NCBI GenBank assembly: GCA_014904845.1
Contig: MU119419.1
Location: 1-64,000, forward strand
From: Acephala macrosclerotiorum
Taxonomy: Eukaryota; Ascomycota; Leotiomycetes; Helotiales; Mollisiaceae
DNA length: 64,000 bases
Direction of reading: 5' to 3'
Below, piece by piece: positions 1 to 10,129 of this stretch. How positions within the stretch are numbered: the first letter of the stretch is position 1; each line of letters opens with the position of its first letter. The translations under genes were made by a program, and so were the position numbers. The notes under the pieces are model-generated. The model made no database searches. It was not told the origin of the DNA and saw only the letters and a program-made list of their open reading frames with translations.

Positions 1-657
1 GGCGGCATGCCGCCTCCTTGAGGAGATGAGGGTGGGGAAAGGGAGGTCGGGTGAGGGGATTTTGGGGATTTTGAGGGGTGAAAGAACATAGGTTTAAGAA
101 ACATGGATTTGAGAACCATTGGATAAACTAAAAATTCATCAAAATACGCCAAAAAGAGAAAGAGAAATCTGATCACATAAATACGAGAGTAAGAGAAAAG
201 ATCAAAGCAGAAGGGAGACTGGACTGAATATAAGACCAAACCGACATCAGAGACATGGATATTTCGAAATGAAGCATCAACGAATTGCTACCGAGATGAC
301 CAACGCGAGAGCTTGGTACAGAATAGATGCGGGATATTGCGTATTGTGAAAAAGAGTTTGAAGCAGCGGTGAGCAGATATGTTGAAGCTCGGCCCCTTCA
401 AAAGGAATCTGTAGCCATTCGAACAGTGACTAGTCTTGCATGAGAAGCCTCGTAGAACGCCGAGCAGTATGCCGCGTAGAATGGCTAACCAGCCTTCTAC
501 CCAACTCTGGGATTGGCCGCCAGCCGAACAATCAAAAGGCTGCATCTCTGCACAGCCTCGAGTGAGCCAACGCAAAATTTACCAATGTGCGTCGACGCTC
601 TTCCTTTTGTATTCCGTGTTGACCCTTCTGCACCGTTGCATCTCGCGTCCAACCGCC
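1..657. other. Left-edge non-coding stretch upstream of the NACHT gene
   Basis: No gene is supported here. An open frame extends upstream of the NACHT start from position 436, but it has no similarity to the family's usual N terminus and is probably 5' untranslated sequence. The stretch should hold the promoter and leader of the gene starting at 658. I see no clear TATA box. Confidence 0.5.
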
Positions 658-3600
658 ATGGATGGGCTGTCAGATCTTTCTGTTGCCGCCAGTGTCGCGC
701 AATTCATTGAATTTGGATATAGCTTGGTATCGAAAACCAAACAGATCTACAAATCAGCAAATGGAGCCTTGATCGAGCACGTCGCGTTAGAAGTTGCGGC
801 CAACCGCTTGGTCGAACTGAGCAGCAGGTTGGAGGCATCGGCGAGCATTGGTGGCCAGGCACCAGTTGACAAAGATCTCCAAAATATCTGCGATGGATGT
901 GCCTCGATTTCGAACGAATTACTCACAAAATTGGACAAGCTAAGGGTAAAAGATGGGCACAAAATGCGGAAGTTCAAGAGTTTTCGGCAAGCGTTGAAGA
1001 GCATATGGTCGAAAAGGGCGGTGGACGATATTGCGAATCGATTGAATACTTTTCGGCAGGAGATGGATGCTCATATTCTGGTGTCCCTCAGGTTAGCCTA
1101 GGTTCTTGAACTTTCGCATGCATAGAAACATTTCGCTGATATTTGCTGTGCCAGTGAGAAATTTAACAACCTTTCCGTTTTGCAAGACAAGGGATTTGCA
1201 TCTCTTGATATTCAACTCCAACGCCTTATCGAACCTCTACTCAAATCTCTCGTTGAAATACACAGGAAAGTTGATAGTGCGATTGTACTGCATAACACTT
1301 GTTCAGCCAATTCTGGACAGGTGGAAAAGAATGGCTGCAATTGCCCAGCCGGGTGGGTGGACGACCGAAATCGAGAACTTACCTGGAGCATTAGCGAAGA
1401 GCTCTTGAACGCCCTGAAGTTTCCAGCGATGACCGATCGACGCCTAGAGATTGCTGATGCCCGTCGAAGAACCTTTTCCTGGCTTTTCAAAAATTCCTCG
1501 CGGAATGACCAGGCTGATCACCATCTCAAGCATGAAGCTAGACCTTGGAGTGATTTTATCCAATGGCTTCGAACTGACAGAGACGTGTATTGGATAACCG
1601 GAAAGCCAGGCTCGGGAAAGTCTACTTTAATGAGGTTCATTGCTGAGCATCTGGAGACCAAGCGGCACCTTGTGTGTTGGGCTCAGAATGCCAAGATCCT
1701 GGCCCCGCACTTTTACTTCTGGAACAGTGGAACGGCGTTACAACGATCACAAAGCGGATTACTTCGCTCTCTGCTATTCGAAGTGCTAAGCAAGCACCGG
1801 GAGATTATTTCCACTGTGTTTGAAGAACAGTGGGCGGAGGCTCATTCTGCTAACTTCTATCACAAGGAGCAGTGTGTGAAGTATAGAAAATCGGGCTCGC
1901 TGTACAAGTGGACTTTCCACCCAAAAGACCTCGAAAAGGCTTTTATTAAGCTTGCTGATCTTGCCACAGATCAATTCAAGCTTTGCTTCTTTATTGACGG
2001 GCTCGATGAGTATCAGGGCGACGGTGAGCAACTTGCAGAGCTTGTCAAAAACATTTCAAAATCGCCTTTTATCAAGTTTTGCGTTTCCAGTCGGCCGTGG
2101 TCTGAGTTTGAAGAAGCTTTTCAAGGATGTCCCAGTCTGCGATTACAAGATTTAACATACCAAGATATCAGGCTGTTCGTCCAAGAAAAATTTCAAGCAA
2201 ACCAGAAGATGCAGACGCTGAAACAAAGAAACCCAAAGGACGCGGGTTTTCTCGTCAATAGTATTGTAAGTAAAGCAAATGGCGTATGTCTTTGGGTCCG
2301 GATCATAACAAGATCTCTACTCGAAGGACTCCGGAACGGGGATGGTATCTCAGACCTCCAGGAAAGGCTGAAGGAGCTACCATCAGACCTAAACTCCTTA
2401 TATGACACACTTCTCGATCGAATTGATCCGCGTTACGAGAGGCAAGCGAGCCAGATCTTCCAAGTCTATGATTCTTTGTCAGATCTCAATCTGAAGCCAA
2501 GCATTTTGGAATTTGAGTTGGCAATCGATGTTGCCTCGGAGGATGTGCTATCCTCAACTGATAGAATGAGTGATGAGGAGATCGAGACTCGTTGCGACAG
2601 AATGAAAACCCTCTTGAAGAGCCGATGTGCCGATTTGTTAGAGGTCCATGACATTCTTGATCGATTCTGGGAGGACGTCGATGACCTCGGGAGAGCAGAC
2701 AAACGTATCGCAGGAGGCCAAGCCATGGCAACCCGGCGCGAGGATGAAGCTGAGAATATGCGCAGACTCAAACCTTTCTCAAAGGTCTCCTACTTGCATC
2801 GTACTGTGAAAGACTTTCTGAAAATGGACGGCGTGAGAACCAAGTTTCAAGGAATGACTTCGTCTCTCAAAAACTTTGACCCTAATCTAGGCCTCTTGAC
2901 ATCTTATGTCACCAACCTGAGGCGGTCTTTGTGCTCTTTCTACATCACGGATGAAGATTCTGAAGAACAGAGAATACGATTCGCGGCAAGAGATGCGCTT
3001 CTTATCGTGTCAATGATTACAGGGCAGGAGAAAAAAGTCCAAGCCCTGCTTCACGACTTGTATGAATTGACATCGCAATGGCGGGCCAGATCCGCATTCA
3101 ACTGAACAGGCGGTCCCCCATCAGCAGGTTGGCGTTCAGAATTCCTGTCAAGGGCTACATACTACGGGCTGTGCACATATGTTGATGAGGATCTGAAGCG
3201 ACATAAAATGCTATCGACAGAAAACAGCACTCATTTATTGTGCTACGCTTTGGGTCTGGTGCAGCCTCCGAAATTCATCCACTCGGACTTCCATACATTT
3301 GATCCTAATATGGTCGTTGTACTCTTCCTGCAGGGCGCCAATCCACACGAATACTTCAAAGATGGGGATAACGTATGGCAAGGCTTCCTTCACCAGGTGG
3401 CCAAGACATGGCAAGAAGGAACTGATTCTGAAAAAACATGGTTGGACTACTCTCGGGCGATGCAGATCCTACTGAAGCACGCCCCAGAGCCTGTTCCTTG
3501 CGCCTGGAACCCTCGATGTCCACTGTTCCCGAGTGACAGGAGCTTCTTGTCCCTCGAATCTATCATCACCAATATCTTCTTTCCGAGATATCCCGAAGAG

Positions 3601-3711
3601 GCAGCAGTATTACGTAAGAGTTTGGAAGCACGGCGGTCATGCTCAAACGAGAAACGGAAGCAAGACATCGTTCAAGACCTGATTGTTGGCAAAAAGAGAC
3701 GGATAACCTAG
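658..3711 (+). CDS. NACHT-domain STAND NTPase (fungal NLR-like)
   Basis: Three exons are inferred: 658-1091, 1155-3059 and 3153-3711, giving 965 residues. Intron 1 (1092-1154) is a clean GT...CAG and keeps frame. Intron 2 (3060-3152, GTATGA...CAAG) removes an in-frame stop at 3103 and restores frame, although its acceptor is weak. The start is the ATG of MDGLSDLSVAAS, which matches the conserved N terminus of fungal NACHT proteins, and its context (GCC before ATG) is good. The N-terminal helical domain covers about residues 1-200. The Walker A motif GKPGSGKST lies near residues 294-302 and the Walker B motif FFIDGLDEY near 423-431. A helical region of the type annotated DUF7791 follows (LYDTLLDRIDP, VSYLHRTVKDFL). 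No ankyrin, TPR or WD40 repeats are visible at the C terminus. Members of this family act in nonself recognition or regulated cell death in fungi, but this protein's role is inferred only. Confidence 0.88.
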
Positions 3712-4520
3712 TTCCTCAACAGGGAATTCTCTGGATTGTGGGGCATGAAAGGTTGGAAGGACTAGAAAAAGTGTCATGTTCTGCCTCCTCAGAATGTATA
3801 CTGAGTATAACGTAACTAGAAATGCTCGATATCTGAAGTAGGGAAAGAGCATACCCTTTTTTTTGCCTTCGAAGCAGGAATGGAAACGACGCCTGAGAAG
3901 GATGAAGGAACGACTTGAATTAACTCTAAGATAGAATTAGAGACGCGAATAACTGGATTGCTTGCTACAATTCAATTTAACTCAGCATATCTAAAAGATC
4001 GAAGGTGAGCTTGCGCCTTGCTGAGGAAATGCTTATTTAGATTATATCTTCTTCTTGGATTGGTGGATCCAGTGCCCTGATTAGTCGATTCGGCACTGGA
4101 TGGCAAGATTCTTGTTCGCTCCTCATACAACACGGTTGGAGCATGTCCTTTGAGTTGGGTTTGGGGGGTTGAAGCTGAGGCCCTTGGAAGCTTAAGTACG
4201 GAATTTTTCGATTTCTCGAGTCACGTGCAGACCCTCGTCATTTTGGTTGCTATGCGCACGCTTATTTACTTTTAGCGCAACATCCCGCCATTCGACTTTC
4301 GAATCCCAACCTCGCGCATTCAAGGAATAGACCAAACGAGCAAACTCGTCATCGCACGAGTTCTGCTTCTCTTGATCATAAATCTGTCCAACGTTTACGA
4401 CTTCGTGAACACTGAGATCACAAAATCTACGAGCATCGAGAATCTATTTACGGCTGGTCCACATTCCAGAGAGTGACGACCATCGTCACAGCATCTACAT
4501 TCCTCAGCAAGCCATTCATC
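3712..4520. other. Intergenic, no gene seen
   Basis: This stretch lies between two plus-strand genes. It should hold the NACHT 3' end and the promoter of the next gene. I see only a T-run near 3857 and no convincing coding frame or RNA gene. Confidence 0.5.
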
Positions 4521-5927
4521 ATGGCACCTCTCCCCGCCGCAACAATTAAATCCTACCTTACCTCTCTCCTCCGCCGCACACCAACACCTCCTCCCTCCGA
4601 ATCAACACTAGAATTCATCGCCCTTCACGCCCGCAGTATCCTCCCACGAGCAAACACCAACCCCGTAGCCGGCTCCGGCGTCACACCACCAGAAAATATC
4701 CCAAACGGATTCGTCTTCGCAGTCTTCGGACTCATTGGACTTGGATTCGTCGTTACTGGAATCTGGTTCTTTTTCTGGGCGAAGAATGGAGGGTTTTATT
4801 TCAAGCAGAATGATTGGGAGGATTACAAGAGTACTGTTCTTCGAAGACGAGGACCGAATGGAACATTGTTGAGTGGTGCATCTGAGAGTACGGATCTCGG
4901 CGGAGGCAGTGTGGTTCACGGAGAGAAGAACTCTCGATGGGGACGAAGTCGCAAGGGCGGTAAAACCAAGAAGGAGAAACGATACAAAGATTTCGACGAT
5001 GAAGAGAGTCAAGTCACCAGCTCCCTTGGAACAAGTACAGTCATCACCGGCACCGACAGCGAATTATCCGCCTTCAAGAAGAAGATGAAGAAAGGTCGCA
5101 AGGGAAAGAAAGACAAGACCGCAATGAGCGAAGTCGGTACCGTAGATGAAGACATGGGTGCCAGCGTCGCAGACGCAATCCGCGAATACCGCCACGAGAA
5201 ACCCGCGCGAGTCGGAGGAATCAATAAGCAACCTGATGGCAGTTCCTGGGACGGTTCCAACGAAGCTGCTTCTGACCTTCTATCTCACCGCGAAAAAACT
5301 CCAACTTCTACTCCTACCAAGGTCAAGAAGGAACGCAAGGACAATTACACGGGAGGAACTGGAAACGGTGGTATCAGGAAGGTAGTTTCTACCAGCACGC
5401 CTTCAGGAGACATCGGTGTCCGCGCTCGCGAAAGCACCTACGCCCCCTCAAAATCTATCTCTGACGAAAGTGAACGCTCCGAACGCTCCGAACGCACCTA
5501 CGCCCCCTCAAAGTCTATCTCCGACGAAAGCGAACGCTCCGAACGCATCAAAGCCGAAGCCCTCAAACTCCAACAAAAAGGTCGTGCTGCCCAAAAACGC
5601 GATTTTAGCTTCCAAGTCGGAGACGACAGCACCGTATCCGGCTCCTCCATCGCAGATGAACAAGCTGCCAGAAGAGAGGAACGAGAGGCGAGAAGACAGG
5701 AGAGGGAACGCAGAAGACAGAGTAGGAGTCCGGTTAAGAAGATTCCGGGGAGTTATCAGGAGGTTCCGAGTGAGGTGGGGACGGATTTGAGCAGTGATCT
5801 TGGGACGAAGAGTTATCATCATCCTATTCCGGGATTAAGTAGTGCGGGGAGTGAGTACGCGGAGGATAGGAGGAGGAAGAGGAATGGTGGATACAGGAGG
5901 GGACGAACAGATAGTGATGGGGAGTAG
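4521..5927 (+). CDS. Conserved fungal single-pass membrane protein, function unknown
   Basis: This is a single-exon frame of 468 residues. The frame is open from 4473, but the first ATG is at 4521 (MAPLPAATIK), so I start there. One strong transmembrane segment lies at about residues 62-87 (FVFAVFGLIGLGFVV then WFFFWAKN). It is followed by a conserved juxtamembrane stretch (GGFYFKQNDWEDYKS, GPNGTLLSGA). The rest is a long, highly charged and probably disordered tail rich in Lys, Arg, Glu and Ser, with a run of Glu/Arg (about residues 384-402) before the C terminus. I recognise this as a widely conserved ascomycete hypothetical protein but know no function. A type III topology with a cytosolic basic tail is inferred. 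Part of the tail is tandemly duplicated (see the repeat at 5436). Confidence 0.8.
   Translation: MAPLPAATIKSYLTSLLRRTPTPPPSESTLEFIALHARSILPRANTNPVAGSGVTPPENIPNGFVFAVFGLIGLGFVVTGIWFFFWAKNGGFYFKQNDWEDYKSTVLRRRGPNGTLLSGASESTDLGGGSVVHGEKNSRWGRSRKGGKTKKEKRYKDFDDEESQVTSSLGTSTVITGTDSELSAFKKKMKKGRKGKKDKTAMSEVGTVDEDMGASVADAIREYRHEKPARVGGINKQPDGSSWDGSNEAASDLLSHREKTPTSTPTKVKKERKDNYTGGTGNGGIRKVVSTSTPSGDIGVRARESTYAPSKSISDESERSERSERTYAPSKSISDESERSERIKAEALKLQQKGRAAQKRDFSFQVGDDSTVSGSSIADEQAARREEREARRQERERRRQSRSPVKKIPGSYQEVPSEVGTDLSSDLGTKSYHHPIPGLSSAGSEYAEDRRRKRNGGYRRGRTDSDGE
5436..5551 (+). repeat. Two-copy 60-nt in-frame tandem repeat
   Basis: Copy 1 starts at 5436 and copy 2 at 5496. Each encodes TYAPSKSISDESERSER, with copy 1 adding one extra SER unit. 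The two copies differ at only a few third-position bases, so the duplication looks recent. It lies in the disordered tail of the membrane protein. Confidence 0.85.
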
Positions 5928-6487
5928 ATTGTTGATTTTTATGTCTATGTAGAGTCGTGGGTGGCGGTGCTTTGATTTTGCATTTGGGATGGAGGAAGAA
6001 GGTGTGCATGAGATTGGGACGAGACATGATATCATTGAGAAATTGACTGACGGCATGGCTTGCGACTGATACTGGTAATTGTATGGAGTTGGTTGTCTCG
6101 TCTTTGTATGTGTAGATCTGGGATAGCAAATGAATTCATGGGCACATTAACTAGCTAATATTGTTGCCTGAATTGTGAATGTTCTATTGCTTGAAGCAAG
6201 CCGTTCTACTATTTCACCCTGGATCACTCTTTCTTTCTGTATATAGTGCCCAAGAACTACAAAGCTTCTTGCTGTGGGCATTTTCCTCGCACTGGATATT
6301 CGTTAGATGAAAGCACGTTGTCCAAGTGATAGCAGGTAACGTACTTGAGTAACGGCGCTCCCAGACATGTATTATTACTCGGACCGAATGTTAGCATCGG
6401 AGGAAATGCTCGGCACGAAGTGCCTCTGGATTTATCTATGACCACTTTTTCTCTGCTCTGGGATTGAGTCGGGTTGTGATAGAGAAT
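5928..6487. other. Intergenic between convergent genes
   Basis: This holds the 3' ends of the membrane-protein gene (plus) and the C2H2 gene (minus). I see no gene-like frame or RNA gene. Confidence 0.5.
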
Positions 6488-9400
6488 TCATCCTGATGCT
6501 TGGCTCATAGAGATCTGATTCCGAGGATGATCTTCCCACTCAATCGCTGGAGCTGAAATAATGGAAGGCACAATTGGTGTTGTAGAAGCAGGAAGAGACT
6601 CAAGCCGGCTCTTCTTATCAACCCCTCCATCACTGACATTCCCAGCCTCCTTTGTGGCAATCGAAGACCCTTCAGCGATGGACATACCAGCCATAGCAGA
6701 ACTCAGTCCTGCTTCATAGTCAACCTTAAATCCTCGTCGTGCTTGTATATTTTCTGTCTGTGTGGAGGAAAGAGAGTCCCGGTTTTGATCAGACAGCTGC
6801 CTCTCTTGAACTGTGGTCCCATCGAGTCGGAACGGAAGGGTCAATTTCTGTAACCGTGCTTTGAACGAAGCCTTCGGCTGGGGGGTTGCACGCTCGTCTT
6901 TGTACGACATGTGTTGTAGATGTACAAGATCTTGGTCCTTTCTGGGTTGGGGAGCAGATTTCTGAGCTACCATTGCTTCTTTCAACATCGTGATTCGTGG
7001 CTCCCACCCGAGGCCTTCTTCAGAGGCTTGTGTGGGCCCAGAAGAGGCGGTGAAGGGTAGGGAAATATCTTCCGTGGCAACTGCTGCCTCAACAGCGGTA
7101 GCTTCTCCTTCAGCTTTCGTGGTACCGTTCGTCCATATTTGACTAAGCATAAATCTACATAGTCGAGGAACATTGGTTAGAGTCTTGCCAAGCGCCGGAT
7201 CTAAAGGATCCCCATCGATTGCTTCCAACGTCACCACACCCCGCCGCCGCTCAAGTTCAGTTACTTCCTCGTCTCTTCGTTCGCGGATTGGCCAGATGAG
7301 GTTAAGAATGCTATTGCCTACTCGTGCATGCCTCCGCCGTGCCAAAAACTCGTCATTAGCCCTAATAAGGTCCGGAATGTCTTCTCTCTCCTGGCCTAAT
7401 TTTCCACTTGCTGAGGCAGAATCAGACAGCGAAGTAGATAATGAGGACTGCATGGCATGGCCCTTTCGCTCAATGAGCATTTTTTTTAAACGCTCCAACT
7501 CCTCAGCCGAGAAATACGCTCGTGACCCTGCGGAGTATCCCTCTCCCCAATCGCCGTTGTCTTTCATCCGACGGAGATCCCGTATCTCTTGTATGCGGTC
7601 AACAATCCTCTCGATCCGCTCTGGGGTGTCGAGACCTTTCAGCTCGTAGATTAGTTGTCGTCGACGCGGCCAGTATGGGTGCTCTCCTGGTCTCCCTTTC
7701 AATTGCTCGAGCTCTGCAGCTTGAGACTCGTGCTCCTCGAATTTCTGCTTCAAACGCTCTGCCTCCGCAGGAGAGAATCGTTTCCAAGGCTTCGAAGAAA
7801 ACTCCTCATCCCAATGGTCATCAAACATCATTTGACGAAGTCCACGCATCTCTTCTGACATATCGACTATGATCTCGCTGTGTCCCTCGTCGATTAGTTC
7901 TCTTCGACGGTAGAAATAGGGATGGTGTTTCATTCTGTTGATCCACTCTTCTTGTTGGGCTTCCGCCGCATGACCCCCTTCATATGTGTTCAACACACGT
8001 CGAATATGAGAGTCTTCCACTGTCTTGCGCGTTGAAGAAGCCTGTTCAAGTCCCGATTCCGCGGACAACAGAGGCTGCCGTTGGGGTTCGAGAGCGAGGC
8101 GAGAATTGATTGGAGACATATCCACATCCCTAGGCCCCGGTCCTTTAGGACAAGGAATGGACATGATGGTGGACGCGGAGGATTGAGGACGGTTTTGGAG
8201 GGTGTATGTTCCCCTATCGATGGGATCTTCTGTCGTGCCTGTAGCTTTTACATACTCAAATGTCCCTGGTGTTATGATATTCGAACTGCTTCTCAGATCT
8301 TCACTGCTGAGTTCAACTGGTATTGTGATATCTTCTGGGCTTTGTGGGTTTACAGGAACACCACGATGAACTCCAGAACTCGCTTCCACCGAATTGTGAG
8401 GTTCGGTGAAAGAACCAGCACTTGCTGTCGGACTGAAATAATCAGGGCGTCCTCGCCCACCGGAAGCTCTATTTGTCTCTGATTCGATAAGTTTGCGTCG
8501 ACGTCGGAAGAGTGTCTCCTTTGCATTGATGCCACCTGGTATCGTGGGTCCAGCTTCTTCCGCTGAGAATGGTCTCGGAAATGCCTTCGGCGAGGTGGTT
8601 TCGGGTCGAGCAGAAATAAATTTTGGTATGCGTCCAACTTGTGGCATTCGGCTGGGACGAACTCGAGCTGGTTCTTTGGTCAAATGCAGATTTACAGGAG
8701 AAGCTTCGTTTCGTTCAGACATCTGCATTGATTCAATTGTCGGACGCTCTTTGACCAGTAATTCCTGGGTCGTTGATTCCTCTATCGTAGGGTCGAAAGT
8801 CGGGACAAGCTCCGTCGGTTGTACAAGTTGCCTCTTCACAATTTCTGGATCTTCGTACATGCTTGATCCAGCCAATTCGGACATACCTTGTGGAGGCTGG
8901 CTTAGAGGAGGAATGCCGACAGTTGGTATTGGATTGGGTCTTGAATACTCCCAACCAGCAAACTGGGCAGATAACGCGGCAGATAGCTCGGGTCCTGGGG
9001 AGTAGGATTCTTGAGATAGAGGCTCGCCGCAAAATTCCAAATCAAAGTTCTTCGTATCACAACCATGCCCAGCCGAGAACTTCCACGCATCTGGGAAAAC
9101 AGGTTGCCAGGTTCCCAAGTCTGCACCTTGCTTAAAGTGATCCTCAGCAAGATGTCTTGCTCTCTCATCCCAGGTGTCGAGAAGGATGCCACAGAAGCCA
9201 CATTGGCGGGTCCAACCACTATCTATCCCAAACACGCAATTCGCCGCTCGAGACATAGCAGAACTTGGCGGGATGGAATGGTCTTTTTGAAGATGCTCGC
9301 TAAGTTTGTCTTTTCGTGCGAATGTTCGGCCGTTTCTTTTGGCGGACTCGCAATGGAGTAAGTGCTCAGATGGATCGCTTTGGGTGTGAAGAGGATAGAA

Positions 9401-10129
9401 GTACAAGCAGTAAGGGCATTTGGAGGAGTCTGGTGCGGAACTTGTACATTCGAGACACATGTATCTTTTCTGTGGCCAGTGTGTCTCTTCATGGCGTTTC
9501 CAATCCATAGCAGAGCTCGATGCATACTGACAAGCAGGCCATGTACAATGAAAGATCTTGCCCGACGACTGTGTCTTGCTGGTATTTCTTTTGGGCAATT
9601 TCCCTCTTTTCCGGTGGCATGATGGTGTCGTGGTTGGTGGTGCTTTAACTGGTCGAGCGTCGCTGACACTACTTAATCGCTGGCTTGAAGCCTCGTCCTC
9701 GATGAGCCTCTTCAACTCATTGAACAAGATCGATGACTTAAACTTGAATTCCGCAGACGAGTTCTCATCGCCGTGGAGTGCTACTTCTAGTTGGTCGATG
9801 AGAACTTCTGGACGAACTTTTGCGGTATTTGTAGCAGGTTTGCTGATGCCCGAGCTTTTGCTGCTGTGACGCTGTCTCTTCGACGACCTTCGAGACGGAG
9901 AAGAAGAACAGCTTGAAGGAGGGCTCACACTAGTGTCGGTCGTGACTTCTCCTGAGGGAGGTGAAGATTGGAGACTCAATGCGGCGTCAAGGGACTTCGA
10001 CCTCGAACTATCGCCATGGATCTCTTGAGCTATGAATGAATCTTGACATCGAAGACAGAAACACATCATGTCAAAGCCATCATTATCTTTAAAACCTTGA
10101 AGGCAGGTGGATGCTGAGGCATCTGTCAT
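6488..10129 (-). CDS. Large C2H2 zinc-finger protein with internal RRRxLI repeats
   Basis: This is one uninterrupted frame of 1213 residues from an ATG at 10129. An N-terminal Ser-rich region is followed at about residues 190-340 by a cluster of Cys/His motifs: FHCTWPAC, HWPQKRYMCLEC, CPYCLYFYP, then a finger with RTFARKDKLSEHLQKDH, and finally CGFCGILLDTWDERARHL. This arrangement is typical of a fungal C2H2 family and resembles the cassette in the giant gene at 40.7-41.2 kb. The middle is Pro/Ser-rich and probably disordered. From about residue 735 there are two diverged copies of an Arg-rich helical unit (HPYFYRRRELIDEG and HPYWPRRRQLIYEL), with a shorter related piece near residue 540 (LFRRRRKLIESE). 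The protein is probably nuclear. Its DNA or partner target is unknown. Small introns inside the frame cannot be excluded. Confidence 0.78.
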   Translation of the reverse strand: MTDASASTCLQGFKDNDGFDMMCFCLRCQDSFIAQEIHGDSSRSKSLDAALSLQSSPPSGEVTTDTSVSPPSSCSSSPSRRSSKRQRHSSKSSGISKPATNTAKVRPEVLIDQLEVALHGDENSSAEFKFKSSILFNELKRLIEDEASSQRLSSVSDARPVKAPPTTTPSCHRKRGKLPKRNTSKTQSSGKIFHCTWPACQYASSSAMDWKRHEETHWPQKRYMCLECTSSAPDSSKCPYCLYFYPLHTQSDPSEHLLHCESAKRNGRTFARKDKLSEHLQKDHSIPPSSAMSRAANCVFGIDSGWTRQCGFCGILLDTWDERARHLAEDHFKQGADLGTWQPVFPDAWKFSAGHGCDTKNFDLEFCGEPLSQESYSPGPELSAALSAQFAGWEYSRPNPIPTVGIPPLSQPPQGMSELAGSSMYEDPEIVKRQLVQPTELVPTFDPTIEESTTQELLVKERPTIESMQMSERNEASPVNLHLTKEPARVRPSRMPQVGRIPKFISARPETTSPKAFPRPFSAEEAGPTIPGGINAKETLFRRRRKLIESETNRASGGRGRPDYFSPTASAGSFTEPHNSVEASSGVHRGVPVNPQSPEDITIPVELSSEDLRSSSNIITPGTFEYVKATGTTEDPIDRGTYTLQNRPQSSASTIMSIPCPKGPGPRDVDMSPINSRLALEPQRQPLLSAESGLEQASSTRKTVEDSHIRRVLNTYEGGHAAEAQQEEWINRMKHHPYFYRRRELIDEGHSEIIVDMSEEMRGLRQMMFDDHWDEEFSSKPWKRFSPAEAERLKQKFEEHESQAAELEQLKGRPGEHPYWPRRRQLIYELKGLDTPERIERIVDRIQEIRDLRRMKDNGDWGEGYSAGSRAYFSAEELERLKKMLIERKGHAMQSSLSTSLSDSASASGKLGQEREDIPDLIRANDEFLARRRHARVGNSILNLIWPIRERRDEEVTELERRRGVVTLEAIDGDPLDPALGKTLTNVPRLCRFMLSQIWTNGTTKAEGEATAVEAAVATEDISLPFTASSGPTQASEEGLGWEPRITMLKEAMVAQKSAPQPRKDQDLVHLQHMSYKDERATPQPKASFKARLQKLTLPFRLDGTTVQERQLSDQNRDSLSSTQTENIQARRGFKVDYEAGLSSAMAGMSIAEGSSIATKEAGNVSDGGVDKKSRLESLPASTTPIVPSIISAPAIEWEDHPRNQISMSQASG

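Noticed and set aside
436..657. Upstream extension of the NACHT frame
   Set aside because: It begins without an ATG in good context and does not resemble the family. The conserved N terminus starts at 658.
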